In this document: one piece after another, positions 34,798 to 44,543 of the stretch
Numbering within the stretch: position 1 is the stretch's first letter
Layout of the letters: each line of letters opens with the position of its first letter
DNA from: an uncultured Aquimarina sp.
GTDB taxonomy: Bacteria; Bacteroidota; Bacteroidia; Flavobacteriales; Flavobacteriaceae
NCBI GenBank assembly: GCA_947498455.1
Contig: CANMKK010000025.1
Span: forward strand, 1-64,000
Length of the DNA: 64,000 nucleotides
Reading direction: 5' to 3'
Translations under genes and position numbers: made by a program
The notes under the pieces: model-generated
Databases searched by the model: none
What the model was told of the DNA's origin: nothing
The model's input: the letters and a program-made list of their open reading frames with translations, nothing else

Positions 34798-36276
34798 TTA
34801 ATATGCTTTTGCAAATAACACACGCTTTCCTGAAGACTTACCACTATATACACAATGACCTTTTTCTTCTTTCGCATCAAAAGGAATGCATCTTATGGTA
34901 GCCTTAGTTAAATCTTTAATTTTTTGCTCAGTCTCTGAAGTACCATCCCAGTGCGCCGAAATAAAGCCTCCTTTACCCTCTAAAACCTCTTTAAACTCAT
35001 CAAAGGTATTCACCTCTGTAATATGATCATCCCTATACTCTGTAGCCTTTTTATGAAGACTCTCCTGAATCTCTACAAGCAAAGTTTCAATCGTACTCAC
35101 TACATCTTCTTTATTCACGTATTGTTTTGTCAATGTATCCCTTCTGGCCAACTCTACAGTCCCCTTCTCTAAATCTTTAGGACCTATCGCCACCCTCAAA
35201 GGAACTCCTTGTAATTCATACTGCGCAAATTTTGCTCCTGGTCTATATGTATCCCGATTATCAAATTTTACAGAAACCCCTTTATTTCTCAACTCACCCA
35301 CCAATTCATTTGCAACTTGCGAAATCTGGTTTAGCTGCTCTTCACCTTTATATATAGGTACAATAACTACTTGTATTGGTGCTAAATTCGGAGGTAAAAC
35401 CAAACCGTTGTCATCACTATGAGTCATAATAAGCGCCCCCATTAACCGAGTTGACACTCCCCAAGAAGTTGCCCACACATAATCTTGCTTCCCTTCTTTA
35501 GAAGTAAATTTAACATCAAATGCTTTGGCAAAATTTTGACCCAAAAAGTGGGATGTCCCTGCTTGTAATGCTTTACCGTCTTGCATCAATGCCTCAATAC
35601 AATATGTATCTTCTGCACCTGCAAAACGTTCACTTTCCGTTTTTCTTCCTCTGATTACCGGAATTGCCATGAAATTCTCCACAAAATCAGCATACACATT
35701 ATTCATTTGTTCTGTTTCTGCAATTGCCTCGCCTCTTGTTTCATGAGCCGTATGCCCTTCTTGCCACAAAAATTCGGCCGTACGTAAAAATAAACGTGTC
35801 CTCATTTCCCATCGCACTACATTAGCCCACTGATTAACCAGAATAGGCAAATCTCTGTACGACTGTATCCATCCTTTGTATGTATTCCATATAATCGCTT
35901 CGGAAGTTGGCCTAACAATAAGCTCCTCTTCTAATTTTGCTTTAGGATCCACAATCAACTTAGAAGAATCATCAGGATCCGTTTTTAACCTATAATGTGT
36001 CACCACTGCACATTCTTTTGCAAATCCTTCAGCATTCTTTTCTTCTGCTTCAAACAAGCTTTTAGGAACAAAAAGAGGAAAATATGCATTTTGATGCCCA
36101 GTTTCTTTAAATCTTTTATCCAATTGTGCCTGCATTTTTTCCCAAATAGCATACCCATAAGGCTTAATTACCATACAACCTCTTACAGCCGAATTCTCAG
36201 CTAAATCAGCCTTTACGACCAGTTCATTATACCATTTTGAATAATCTTCACTACGTTTTGTTAGATTTTTGCTCAT
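34798..36276 (-). CDS. proS: Prolyl-tRNA synthetase, archaeal/eukaryotic type
   Basis: A 492-residue class II synthetase. It is the short form without the bacterial editing insertion: motif 2 is in NQWANVVRWEMRTRLFLRT, motif 3 in SWGVSTRLMGALIM, and the C-terminal zinc-like domain ends in the tyrosine (VLFAKAY) typical of this type. It charges tRNA-Pro. This form is normal in Bacteroidota. It lies directly upstream of the tRNA-Glu pair on the same strand. Confidence 0.95.
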   Translation of the reverse strand: MSKNLTKRSEDYSKWYNELVVKADLAENSAVRGCMVIKPYGYAIWEKMQAQLDKRFKETGHQNAYFPLFVPKSLFEAEEKNAEGFAKECAVVTHYRLKTDPDDSSKLIVDPKAKLEEELIVRPTSEAIIWNTYKGWIQSYRDLPILVNQWANVVRWEMRTRLFLRTAEFLWQEGHTAHETRGEAIAETEQMNNVYADFVENFMAIPVIRGRKTESERFAGAEDTYCIEALMQDGKALQAGTSHFLGQNFAKAFDVKFTSKEGKQDYVWATSWGVSTRLMGALIMTHSDDNGLVLPPNLAPIQVVIVPIYKGEEQLNQISQVANELVGELRNKGVSVKFDNRDTYRPGAKFAQYELQGVPLRVAIGPKDLEKGTVELARRDTLTKQYVNKEDVVSTIETLLVEIQESLHKKATEYRDDHITEVNTFDEFKEVLEGKGGFISAHWDGTSETEQKIKDLTKATIRCIPFDAKEEKGHCVYSGKSSGKRVLFAKAY

Positions 36277-36375
36277 AAACTCCTATTTGGCACAAATATT
36301 GTGACATTGTTAAATAAAAAATAGTTAGCGCAAAACTAACTAAATTTGTATTGTTCAACAATAAAATAAGTAGAT

Positions 36376-37371
36376 ATGCAACTTAAAAATTATTTTCAAA
36401 AAAAAGGAGCCGCTGGTATTTTCATCACGGCCTGCGTACTTATGTTGACATCTTGCGGTTCATATGAATATGTATCATATAATGATGGAATTTATGATGA
36501 TGCAATAAGTCACAGAACTACCGAACCAAAAAATAACACGCCTGTAACAACAGAAGATTCTAATTACGACTCTGATTATTTTTCTGATACGTACGAAAAA
36601 GCTAAAAACTTTACTGATCAAGGAGATGTATTCACAGATATAGACTCCTACTCTAGCAACAACTATGACCCTGCAGATACTACTGCCATTGCCTTTGATT
36701 ATGAAGCAGGACAACCTTCTTGGGGAAGTGATTATGACGAGGTATCTGTAAACATTTATAATACCGGATGGAACAGACCATTCTGGGGAGTTGGATATGG
36801 CCCAGGCTGGAACAACTGGGGTTGGAATGCCGGTTGGGGTTCTGGATACGGTCTAGGATGGAACAACTGGGGCTGGAATGTTGGATGGGGAAATCCATAC
36901 TGGTATGGTGGAGGTTTCTGGTGTCCTCCTTACTACAATAATGGTTTCGGATTTTACGGAAGGAATCGAATAGCATATCATCGTAATTATAGAAACAGAG
37001 GGTATAGAAGAGGGTATGCTAGCAATTATAGAGGTAGAAATGCATATACCAGATCAAACAACGCTTATAGTACAAGATCAAGAAGTCGCTCCTATAATAA
37101 TAGAAGTACCGGGCGTACTTCGACCTACAATAATAATAGACGTACAAGATCTTCTACATATTCCAATAGATCAAAATCTTCCAATAACAGAAGTAGATCC
37201 TACAGTAATGGTACACGATCCAGAAACAATTCGGGAACCAGAAATTATTCTGGCTCATCTAGAAGTAGTAACAGAAGTAATGCTACAAGAAGTAGAAGTT
37301 CTAGCAGAAGTAGTGGTTCGCGATCCAGAGGAAGCAGCAGGTCTTCAAGTCGTCGTGGAGGAAGAGGATAA
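36376..37371 (+). CDS. Lipoprotein with Trp/Gly/Asn core and Arg/Ser-rich tail
   Basis: A 331-residue lipoprotein (signal ending in MLTSCGS). Three zones follow: an acidic zone rich in Asp, Ser and Tyr (about residues 30-125), a zone of repeated NNWGWN-, GWG- and GYG-like units (about 130-195), and a tail of about 130 residues made almost only of Arg, Ser, Asn, Tyr and Gly. The tail is highly basic. No enzymatic domain is visible; a surface adhesive or polymer-binding role is a guess. A second frame across the tail (37016-37384) is an artefact of its biased composition. The FadL-like gene follows after 35 bp. Confidence 0.82.
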   Translation: MQLKNYFQKKGAAGIFITACVLMLTSCGSYEYVSYNDGIYDDAISHRTTEPKNNTPVTTEDSNYDSDYFSDTYEKAKNFTDQGDVFTDIDSYSSNNYDPADTTAIAFDYEAGQPSWGSDYDEVSVNIYNTGWNRPFWGVGYGPGWNNWGWNAGWGSGYGLGWNNWGWNVGWGNPYWYGGGFWCPPYYNNGFGFYGRNRIAYHRNYRNRGYRRGYASNYRGRNAYTRSNNAYSTRSRSRSYNNRSTGRTSTYNNNRRTRSSTYSNRSKSSNNRSRSYSNGTRSRNNSGTRNYSGSSRSSNRSNATRSRSSSRSSGSRSRGSSRSSSRRGGRG

Positions 37372-37406
37372 AAACATTTCATAGCAATTAAAGAATATTA
37401 TAATAT

Positions 37407-38918
37407 ATGAAGAAGCTAGTTTTATTCATAGGTGTATTATCTATGCCTTTTTTAAATGCACAAGATATTACCGATGCATTACGATATTCGAATCAGGATA
37501 TCTTAGGCACTGCTCGCTATAGAGGAATGAGTGGGGCATTCGGAGCTTTAGGTGGTGATTTATCTGCAATACAAATTAACCCGGCTGGATCAGCAGTATT
37601 CTTAAATTCATCAGGATCTATCACTTTATCTTCCGGTAACATTGACAACGACACCCATTATCGCAACTCCATGACCAGTGCCTCTTCAAATACTTTTAAT
37701 TTTAATCAATTAGGAGCCGTTTTCGTTTATGACAATAATGATCAGTCTTCACCTTTAAATAAATTATCTTTTAGTATTGCATATGATCAGACCGCTGACA
37801 ATAGAGATGAGTTTTCCTCTTTTGGAAGGAGCAATACTTCAATTGACAATTTCTTTTTAAGTGAAGCGCAGGGCATACAATTAGATTTATTAACAGTAAG
37901 AAATAATGAAACAGTGAGTCAATTATACAGTATCCTAGGAGAAGATGAAGGATATGGGACGCAACAAGCTTTTTTAGGACATGAATCTTTTCTTATAGAA
38001 GCCAATGACCTTGATGATCTAGATAACACTTCTTATTTTTCTAATATTGCTCCTGGTTTTTTTGACCAAGAATACTTTTACGAAAGTACAGGATTAAATG
38101 GTAAGTTTACGGTAAACGGAGGTGCTCAAATCAATGAAAGATTTTATGTAGGTGTAAATCTTAGCTCTCATTTTATTAATTATGACCGGGTAACAAAATT
38201 CATAGAACTAAACAATAATACAGATAGTTTTATCGTCGATGTAGAATTCGACAATCGTCTATCTACTGTAGGTTCTGGGTTTTCTGCACAAATAGGAGGT
38301 ATTGCCAAAGTATCCAAAATGCTACGGCTAGGGCTATCTTTTGAATCTCCTACCTGGTATTATATAGAAGAAGAAACTACGCAAAGACTGAGAACTATTG
38401 ACAATACAGGTGCTGACTATGATGTTAATCCGAATGTTATTAATATTTTTCCGGAATATCAATTACGCACTCCTGGAAAAGCAACAGGAAGTATTGCAGT
38501 ATTATTCGGAAAACTAGGGCTCATTAGCTTAGATTATTCTTACAAAGACTATACCTCGACAGAATTTGACTCTGATTTCGGTGAAAATTTTTATGAAATA
38601 AACCGAGCTATCGAAAATAATTTACAAGGCGCTTCAACTATTCGTATTGGAGGAGAACTAAGAAATGGCAATTGGAGTTTTAGAGGTGGATATAGCTATG
38701 AAGAAAGTCCTTATAAAGAAGAGTTTATTCTTGGAGAAAAAACAGGCTTCTCTATTGGAATTGGTCATAATTTCGGTCAATTTAAATTTGATATAGCCTA
38801 TGATTATTCAGAACAAGAACGGAATCAACAGTTTTACCCTAATTCTGGATTTAGCAATGCTGTTTCTGTGGATAGTTACCGTGACAACCTTACATTTACT
38901 CTTGGATTAAATTTTTAA
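37407..38918 (+). CDS. FadL/OmpP1-like outer-membrane porin
   Basis: A 503-residue outer-membrane protein with a signal peptide (cleavage after LNAQ). The N-terminal SNQDILGTARYRGMSGAFGALG with DLSAIQINPAG matches the plug region of the FadL/TodX transport family in Bacteroidota. The rest is built of amphipathic beta strands ending in an aromatic residue (LTFTLGLNF). It probably carries hydrophobic compounds across the outer membrane; the substrate is unknown. Probably co-transcribed with the lipoprotein upstream. Confidence 0.87.
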   Translation: MKKLVLFIGVLSMPFLNAQDITDALRYSNQDILGTARYRGMSGAFGALGGDLSAIQINPAGSAVFLNSSGSITLSSGNIDNDTHYRNSMTSASSNTFNFNQLGAVFVYDNNDQSSPLNKLSFSIAYDQTADNRDEFSSFGRSNTSIDNFFLSEAQGIQLDLLTVRNNETVSQLYSILGEDEGYGTQQAFLGHESFLIEANDLDDLDNTSYFSNIAPGFFDQEYFYESTGLNGKFTVNGGAQINERFYVGVNLSSHFINYDRVTKFIELNNNTDSFIVDVEFDNRLSTVGSGFSAQIGGIAKVSKMLRLGLSFESPTWYYIEEETTQRLRTIDNTGADYDVNPNVINIFPEYQLRTPGKATGSIAVLFGKLGLISLDYSYKDYTSTEFDSDFGENFYEINRAIENNLQGASTIRIGGELRNGNWSFRGGYSYEESPYKEEFILGEKTGFSIGIGHNFGQFKFDIAYDYSEQERNQQFYPNSGFSNAVSVDSYRDNLTFTLGLNF

Positions 38919-38936
38919 TAAGAAATAAGACAAAAA

Positions 38937-38968
38937 GAAAAGAACCCTTCGTGCATCGGGTTCTTTTT
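38937..38968. terminator. Bidirectional terminator
   Basis: An AGAACCC/GGGTTCT stem extended by A-T pairs, with a T run, lies between the convergent porin and T9SS genes. Confidence 0.82.
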
Positions 38969-38981
38969 CTATGAGAACACA

Positions 38982-41570
38982 CTATCTAATCAAAGAAAAG
39001 CTACCTGTAAAAACCCTTCTTCTCATATTTGGATCTCCAGGCTCATTAAACTCTACCCGAAACCAATATTCGGATGAAGGCATACTAACACCATTATAAG
39101 TCCCATCCCAACCTTCTGCATTAGATCTAAGCTGTTTTAGAAGTTTCCCATGCCTATCAAAAATATAAATCAATGCAGATCCTGCTTGGTCTTCTAGGTT
39201 AATTATATTCCATGTATCATGAACCCGATCTCCATTTGGTGTAAAAAATAAAGGGAAGTCTAGCAATTGAATTAATTCAGATCTTATTTCTATAGGCAAA
39301 CAGCCAAATTTATTTCTTACCACAATTACATAATCACCTACAGGCACATCATAAAACACAGCAGAATCTTGATACGAAACTCCATCATCCAAACTATACT
39401 CTAAATCAGATAAATCCCCTATACTTATTTCTGGTAAAGCAGTAATTGTGTAGTTACCAGAAAAGGATGGCTCTTTTATTTCAAAACCCACGCTTTCAGG
39501 AGTAGCAGTTGGAATCAATGTAAAACTATAATCCTCCATTGTTTCAGGATTTATAGCATTACTACAAATAACTCCTCTTCCGGAAGAATTAACCCTTGTA
39601 ATCTCTACACTATACTCTTGCTTATCACTTAAATTATCTATAAAATATATAGCATCTTCGTTGCCATCATTATCTGCATCAACATTATCTGGTGTCCAAT
39701 CATATATATAGGTCTCTCCATCAATAGCCCCTATATCTTCTCCTAACATTATATTTTCCTGAACGGTTCCGTCTGAAAAAACACAAACCTTTTGAATTCC
39801 CAAAAAAGCATTACCATCAGTTAAAGTTGGCAATGCTTCTACCCTAAGATCAAACCGCGTAGAAACCAAAATTTCACAACCTCTTGTAGAATCTATCACT
39901 GCTCCAATGATAGACTGAGGGTTTATATAATTCTGAAAATCGGAAGGATTATCAATAAAAACCCCATCATCAAAATCCGATTGACTGGCATAATAAAACA
40001 CTTGCGAACCAATCGGATTATTACTTACGGAAACATCAGTATTTTTTTGAGTTAAATCAAAAATAGCAGCATCTTGATCTTCTACCGATATAGCGCACTC
40101 CACTAAATCAGAAACAACAGTATTCACTTCCGGAATTTGCCCGATAGCAACATGAATCTCTGCAATACTATCAGTATTAAAGCACCCTGTAGGATCTATA
40201 GATTGGTTATTTTGGACTTTCATAAAAATTATTTCACCTTCTCCTATTAAATCCCCATCATTTATAGAATTGATACCCAAAACTGCATCCGACACGGATC
40301 TATAATAGCTTATTGTGACATCTTGTGAGGTTAACGATTCTTCATCTTCTAATAACAAAACGGAATCTCCCTCTTCATTCACTAAGTTTTCCTGAATCTC
40401 CGAAATCATCAAAGTTCCTTGATTAGGTGTATTATCTAGGTTTTCACAAATAGTAAATCCATATACATCATTAGACAAATCTGGTGCCAAGTTGATAAAT
40501 AATTCAAAGCTTGTAGTTGCATAACAACTTTCCAGATTCACATTTTCTATCCTTGCGAAAATAGTTGTTGCTGTGGTTGCATACGTTTCTGGAATAACAT
40601 TCTGCTTTTGATCTGCATCCTCCTGACTTAAATAATATGTTATTAAAAATTCTTCCGGATTCTGTGAACCTAAAATCAATGAAGTATTATTAGTAAAATT
40701 GAATTCAGCCGAACCAGCACTTACTTCGCACAACGTAATATCCAAAGGTCTATTTTCTATTACAGGAATATCATTGTATGTAATAATAATTTCATCTGTT
40801 TCGGAATTACCTTCAGCATCCTTAATCAATAATTGATACTTCCCTTCATTTGCTACAATATATGTAGGATTTGTTTCTCCCTGAATAACCTCAAATAACT
40901 GCGTAACCTCATTAAAAAAATACCACTCATAACTCACTGCTTCTTCAGTGGCTCCATCTAACGTTATTTCAGCAAATCCACATACATGTTGATTCGGTCC
41001 TAGAACAGCTTCTAATATGGAACAATCTGTCGAACCATTTCCTGAAGTTTGCCGAAAACTTATAAAACCTTCATATTCAGAATAATTGGTAATTAAAACC
41101 AAATAATACTCTCCCGATACGGCATTTGGTATGGTCATAATTTCATCATATCTGGGATCAAAACTACAATCAATAATATTTTCTGCTATTAAATCTGTAG
41201 TGCAAGGAGTTACAGGGTCTACGAAAGGTCCGTAACAAATAAAATCAACATCTAATTGGGAACCTGTTCCATCCTCATTAGCTGTTTGCACAATACTAAA
41301 AGTTAAAGAGCCGGAATCTTCAATTTGTAGGTAATACCAAGCAGGAAAAGGCTGATCTAGCAAACATCCATAATCAGGTCCAAATTCTGCACCTCTTGTA
41401 CACTCAGGACTACCTCCATGACAATTAGGAAATAATACTCCTGTAGTACTACAAAACGGATCAGCTCCATTCTCTCCATTAACATCTGCACAAACAGAAC
41501 CTTGACCAAAACTTAGCTTGGCACATAAAAAAAACAACAATAATGTTATCTTGAGTAAAATTTTAATCAT
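38982..41570 (-). CDS. T9SS type B surface protein (gliding-motility-associated C-terminal domain)
   Basis: An 862-residue secreted protein. It has a signal peptide (about residues 1-22), a Cys-containing N-terminal domain (about 23-180), an Ig-like region with repeated strand patterns, and a C-terminal CHU_C-type sorting domain of about 85 residues that starts at FFTPNGDRVHDTWN and ends in GSFSLIR. That tail directs export by the type IX system and cell-surface attachment. The N-terminal domain and the sorting tail recur in the gene at 41991-43514; the middle does not. Ligand unknown. Confidence 0.88.
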   Translation of the reverse strand: MIKILLKITLLLFFLCAKLSFGQGSVCADVNGENGADPFCSTTGVLFPNCHGGSPECTRGAEFGPDYGCLLDQPFPAWYYLQIEDSGSLTFSIVQTANEDGTGSQLDVDFICYGPFVDPVTPCTTDLIAENIIDCSFDPRYDEIMTIPNAVSGEYYLVLITNYSEYEGFISFRQTSGNGSTDCSILEAVLGPNQHVCGFAEITLDGATEEAVSYEWYFFNEVTQLFEVIQGETNPTYIVANEGKYQLLIKDAEGNSETDEIIITYNDIPVIENRPLDITLCEVSAGSAEFNFTNNTSLILGSQNPEEFLITYYLSQEDADQKQNVIPETYATTATTIFARIENVNLESCYATTSFELFINLAPDLSNDVYGFTICENLDNTPNQGTLMISEIQENLVNEEGDSVLLLEDEESLTSQDVTISYYRSVSDAVLGINSINDGDLIGEGEIIFMKVQNNQSIDPTGCFNTDSIAEIHVAIGQIPEVNTVVSDLVECAISVEDQDAAIFDLTQKNTDVSVSNNPIGSQVFYYASQSDFDDGVFIDNPSDFQNYINPQSIIGAVIDSTRGCEILVSTRFDLRVEALPTLTDGNAFLGIQKVCVFSDGTVQENIMLGEDIGAIDGETYIYDWTPDNVDADNDGNEDAIYFIDNLSDKQEYSVEITRVNSSGRGVICSNAINPETMEDYSFTLIPTATPESVGFEIKEPSFSGNYTITALPEISIGDLSDLEYSLDDGVSYQDSAVFYDVPVGDYVIVVRNKFGCLPIEIRSELIQLLDFPLFFTPNGDRVHDTWNIINLEDQAGSALIYIFDRHGKLLKQLRSNAEGWDGTYNGVSMPSSEYWFRVEFNEPGDPNMRRRVFTGSFSLIR

Positions 41571-41990
41571 TCAGAATATTTAAATAACAGTAATTACTTT
41601 TTCACTTATTATATATGTAATAACATGGCAACATGTTACCCTATATTCTTCACTTTTTTTAACCATCGTCGCCATGTTTTACATAACAACCTGACCTTAA
41701 GTAAAAAAAATAAGCAGTAATTCTAAAAAATGTTATTCATAAAGTATAATGATTCCTATGCATAGGCTATAATGCCAGGTGTTGATACGATTTTGATATA
41801 ACTAAACTTTGTCAGTTCTAAGTTATCTACCTTAGATTAAGGAAAGTCGCAATAAAAGGCTTGTAGTAAGAATATTTAAAAAAATGATTCAGTTATTAGA
41901 ATAATCACAGAAGTAGTATACTGAGTTCATATTCAGTGTACTATATTTTTTTTGACATTAAGTCTTTTTTTTAAGTTTGAGGCTCAAAAA
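41571..41990. other. Intergenic region between the two T9SS genes
   Basis: 420 bp with no reading frame of note. It contains the palindromes AACATG-GCAA-CATGTT near 41627 and CCTATGCATAGG near 41754, and a plus-strand terminator at 41914-41953 that no annotated plus-strand gene explains. Confidence 0.5.
41914..41953 (+). terminator. Orphan plus-strand terminator
   Basis: An 11-bp stem (41914-41924 with 41933-41943, including one G-U pair that forms only in plus-strand RNA) is followed by a T-rich run. Both flanking genes are on the minus strand, so it would end an unannotated plus-strand transcript. Confidence 0.55.
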
Positions 41991-43514
41991 CTACCTAATC
42001 AAAGAAAAGCTACCCGCAAAAACCCTTCTTCTCATATTTGGATCTCTGGGTTCATTAAACTCTACCCGAAACCAATATTCGGATGAAGGCATACTAACAC
42101 CATTATAAGTTCCATCCCAACCTTCTGCATTAGATCTAAGCTGTTTTAGAAGCTTCCCATGCCTATCAAAAATATAAATCAATGCCGATCCTGCTTGATC
42201 CTCTAGGTTGATTACATTCCAGGTTTCATGAAAACTATCCCCATTAGGAGTAAAATACTTGGGGTATCCTACAATCATAATAATTTCATCATCCTCAATT
42301 TCACTTTCTGGACAATTAGCATATCTCGCAATAACTCTATAATCTCCTGGTGGGACATTTGAAAATACAGGAGAAGATTGATAAGATCTATATTCTACAA
42401 ACCCTACACCAGGATCTGTTTCCCTGTCTAATCGATATTCAAAATCTTCAAAACCCGCATCTGTTACCTCTGGTGAGGTGGTTATTTCTGCAATTATAGT
42501 ATGGTTTCCGGCAAATGATTCTTCTACAATACTCCAACTTATTTCAAAATCAATTTGAGAGACATCTAATATTGCTATTTCATCAGGTGAATCAGGAACT
42601 TCATTCCCTACTGAATCAAACCCCCTTAATCTATATACCCCGTTCATATTAACTTCTAAAAAAGGGAATGTAGCTCCACCTATATCCGTAAAGTTAGTTG
42701 TTCCGAGATCTGCTCTTGACCACTGAAATGTTTCGGCTGCCTGAATATTTGGTGGATCTCCTGGGAAACGTCCTTCTATCGTTATCGGAAACTCACCAAC
42801 TCCACATACAGCGATCCTATCTTGCGCAATACCAGGATCCAAAACACTGCAATCAGTTGTTCCTGCATTTTCTGTACCTAGATTTGTTTGCTCTAATTGA
42901 ATAACCCCAGCTTCATCTGCAAAATTGGTAATTAAAATAAGGTAATACTCTCCAGACTCTGCATTAGGTATCGTAAATGTTTCTATAAAATTCTCGTCAG
43001 ATGTTCTTGCATAACTGCAATCTATAATATTAGTATTATCATCATTGTCAATATAAAAATCAGGTTCATCTACATTATTAGCACATTCTGCCGGACGAAT
43101 ATTTTCTCCATCTCCATTAAGGTCACAACCAGTAGATAAAGTATCACAATCAATTATAAAAGAGGTTGGAAACGGTCCCCAAGCTATAAAATCGACATCT
43201 AATTGCTGTTCGGTACGATCTAATCTATTATCTCCATCTGTATCAACCCACTGACGAATATCAAAAATAAGGTCTCCTGGCTCATCTATTAACAAAAAAT
43301 ACCATGTAGGGTTAGGAGTAGTATTTAAACATCCAACTTCTCCCAATCCATCCATATCCATTGTGGTATTAGGAAATGTTAAATCTAGCGAAGCATCAGA
43401 GCAAAATGGTTGCGCTACTCTGCAAGCCACATCAAAGTCTTGAGCCTGACATAAAGTATTACAAAAAACAAGTAATACGAATAATAATGAAATTAGAGGG
43501 TAGGATTTCACCAT
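41991..43514 (-). CDS. T9SS type B surface protein, paralogue
   Basis: A 507-residue secreted protein with signal peptide, a Cys-containing N-terminal domain related to the first 200 residues of the 862-residue neighbour (both contain the FxIPNAxSGEYYLVLITN-type segment), a shorter Ig-like middle, and a sorting tail starting at YFTPNGDSFHETWN. The last 60 residues differ from the neighbour at only two positions. The two genes arose by duplication, with the tail kept alike recently. Exported by the type IX system; the ligand is unknown. Confidence 0.88.
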   Translation of the reverse strand: MVKSYPLISLLFVLLVFCNTLCQAQDFDVACRVAQPFCSDASLDLTFPNTTMDMDGLGEVGCLNTTPNPTWYFLLIDEPGDLIFDIRQWVDTDGDNRLDRTEQQLDVDFIAWGPFPTSFIIDCDTLSTGCDLNGDGENIRPAECANNVDEPDFYIDNDDNTNIIDCSYARTSDENFIETFTIPNAESGEYYLILITNFADEAGVIQLEQTNLGTENAGTTDCSVLDPGIAQDRIAVCGVGEFPITIEGRFPGDPPNIQAAETFQWSRADLGTTNFTDIGGATFPFLEVNMNGVYRLRGFDSVGNEVPDSPDEIAILDVSQIDFEISWSIVEESFAGNHTIIAEITTSPEVTDAGFEDFEYRLDRETDPGVGFVEYRSYQSSPVFSNVPPGDYRVIARYANCPESEIEDDEIIMIVGYPKYFTPNGDSFHETWNVINLEDQAGSALIYIFDRHGKLLKQLRSNAEGWDGTYNGVSMPSSEYWFRVEFNEPRDPNMRRRVFAGSFSLIR

Positions 43515-43826
43515 ATCTTTATATAACGTTCATAAGTAGAATTTCTTATGAACGAACTAAATTTAATAATTTTTAACATTAATACATCATTTTAGGAAAA
43601 GTATTATTTGTAATTGTTAACATAGCTTTCACTAAGTAAGACGACAAAATTGTATCTTTGCAGCTTGTTTATACTTATTTTTGTTCAAAAGATCTGAAAA
43701 ATACATGATTTCTTTTACACGTAAAATGGAATAACATAAACTATTGAAATTAGAAAAAGTATTATATACATTGATATATTCTTATAATTCTTTTTGATTT
43801 TATATAATTACAAAAATTAAATACTT
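43515..43826. promoter_or_regulatory. folE upstream region with promoter box
   Basis: 312 bp without a gene. A TATCTTTG box at 43653-43660 matches the Bacteroidota -7 element and would give a leader of about 160 nt before folE. I could not find a convincing -33 element at the usual distance. The rest serves as the upstream region of both divergent genes. Confidence 0.4.
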
Positions 43827-44504
43827 GTGAAAATAGACAAGGCCCTTGAAGCAATTGAAGCATTAGGCGATAATCATGTAGCTACTAGTGCAGTTACCCC
43901 ACTAAGAGAAGATGCTTTTAAGCTAAGTGATAAAGAGAAAATTGCTTTGATTAGAGAAGATGTAAAACACATTCTGGAAACATTAGGACTGGATCTTACT
44001 GATGATAGTCTTAAAGGGACTCCTCAGCGTGTTGCCAAAATGTTTGTTAATGAAATATTTTCTGGCTTACATCCGCAAAGAAAACCAGATGCTTCTACTT
44101 TTGGCAATAATTATAAGTATGGAGAGATGCTTGTAGAAAAGAATATAACAGTATATTCTACTTGTGAGCATCATTTGTTACCTATTGTGGGACGTGCACA
44201 TGTTGCTTATATTTCTAATGGAACAGTTGTGGGCTTGTCGAAAATGAATCGTATTGTAGATTATTATGCTAAGCGCCCCCAGGTTCAGGAACGTCTTACG
44301 ATGCAAATTGTACAGGACTTACAAGTAGTTCTTAATACTAAAGATGTAGCTTGCGTAATTGATGCAAAACATCTTTGTGTAAATTCCAGAGGAATCAGAG
44401 ATATTGAAAGTAGTACCGTGACTAGCGAATTTGGAGGAAAATTTAAAGAAGATGCTGTACGAAGAGAATTTCTAGATTATATCAAATTAGATACTACCTT
44501 CTAA
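43827..44504 (+). CDS. folE: GTP cyclohydrolase I
   Basis: A 225-residue enzyme that opens GTP to dihydroneopterin triphosphate, the first step of folate and pterin synthesis. The zinc and catalytic residues are in STCEHHLLPIVGRAHVAYI, with CVIDAKHLCVNSRG near the C-terminus holding the second cysteine. GTPQRVAKM is the usual N-terminal helix. The start is GTG at 43827; no ATG fits. The cysS gene follows after 39 bp on the same strand. Confidence 0.96.
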   Translation: MKIDKALEAIEALGDNHVATSAVTPLREDAFKLSDKEKIALIREDVKHILETLGLDLTDDSLKGTPQRVAKMFVNEIFSGLHPQRKPDASTFGNNYKYGEMLVEKNITVYSTCEHHLLPIVGRAHVAYISNGTVVGLSKMNRIVDYYAKRPQVQERLTMQIVQDLQVVLNTKDVACVIDAKHLCVNSRGIRDIESSTVTSEFGGKFKEDAVRREFLDYIKLDTTF

Positions 44505-44543
44505 GTAAGCATTAACAACTAATCAAAAAGAACTTATTAAATC

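Noticed and set aside
37016..37384. 122-codon overlapping frame in the Arg/Ser-rich region
   Set aside because: It is a shifted reading of a low-complexity tail and has the expected biased composition of such a shadow.
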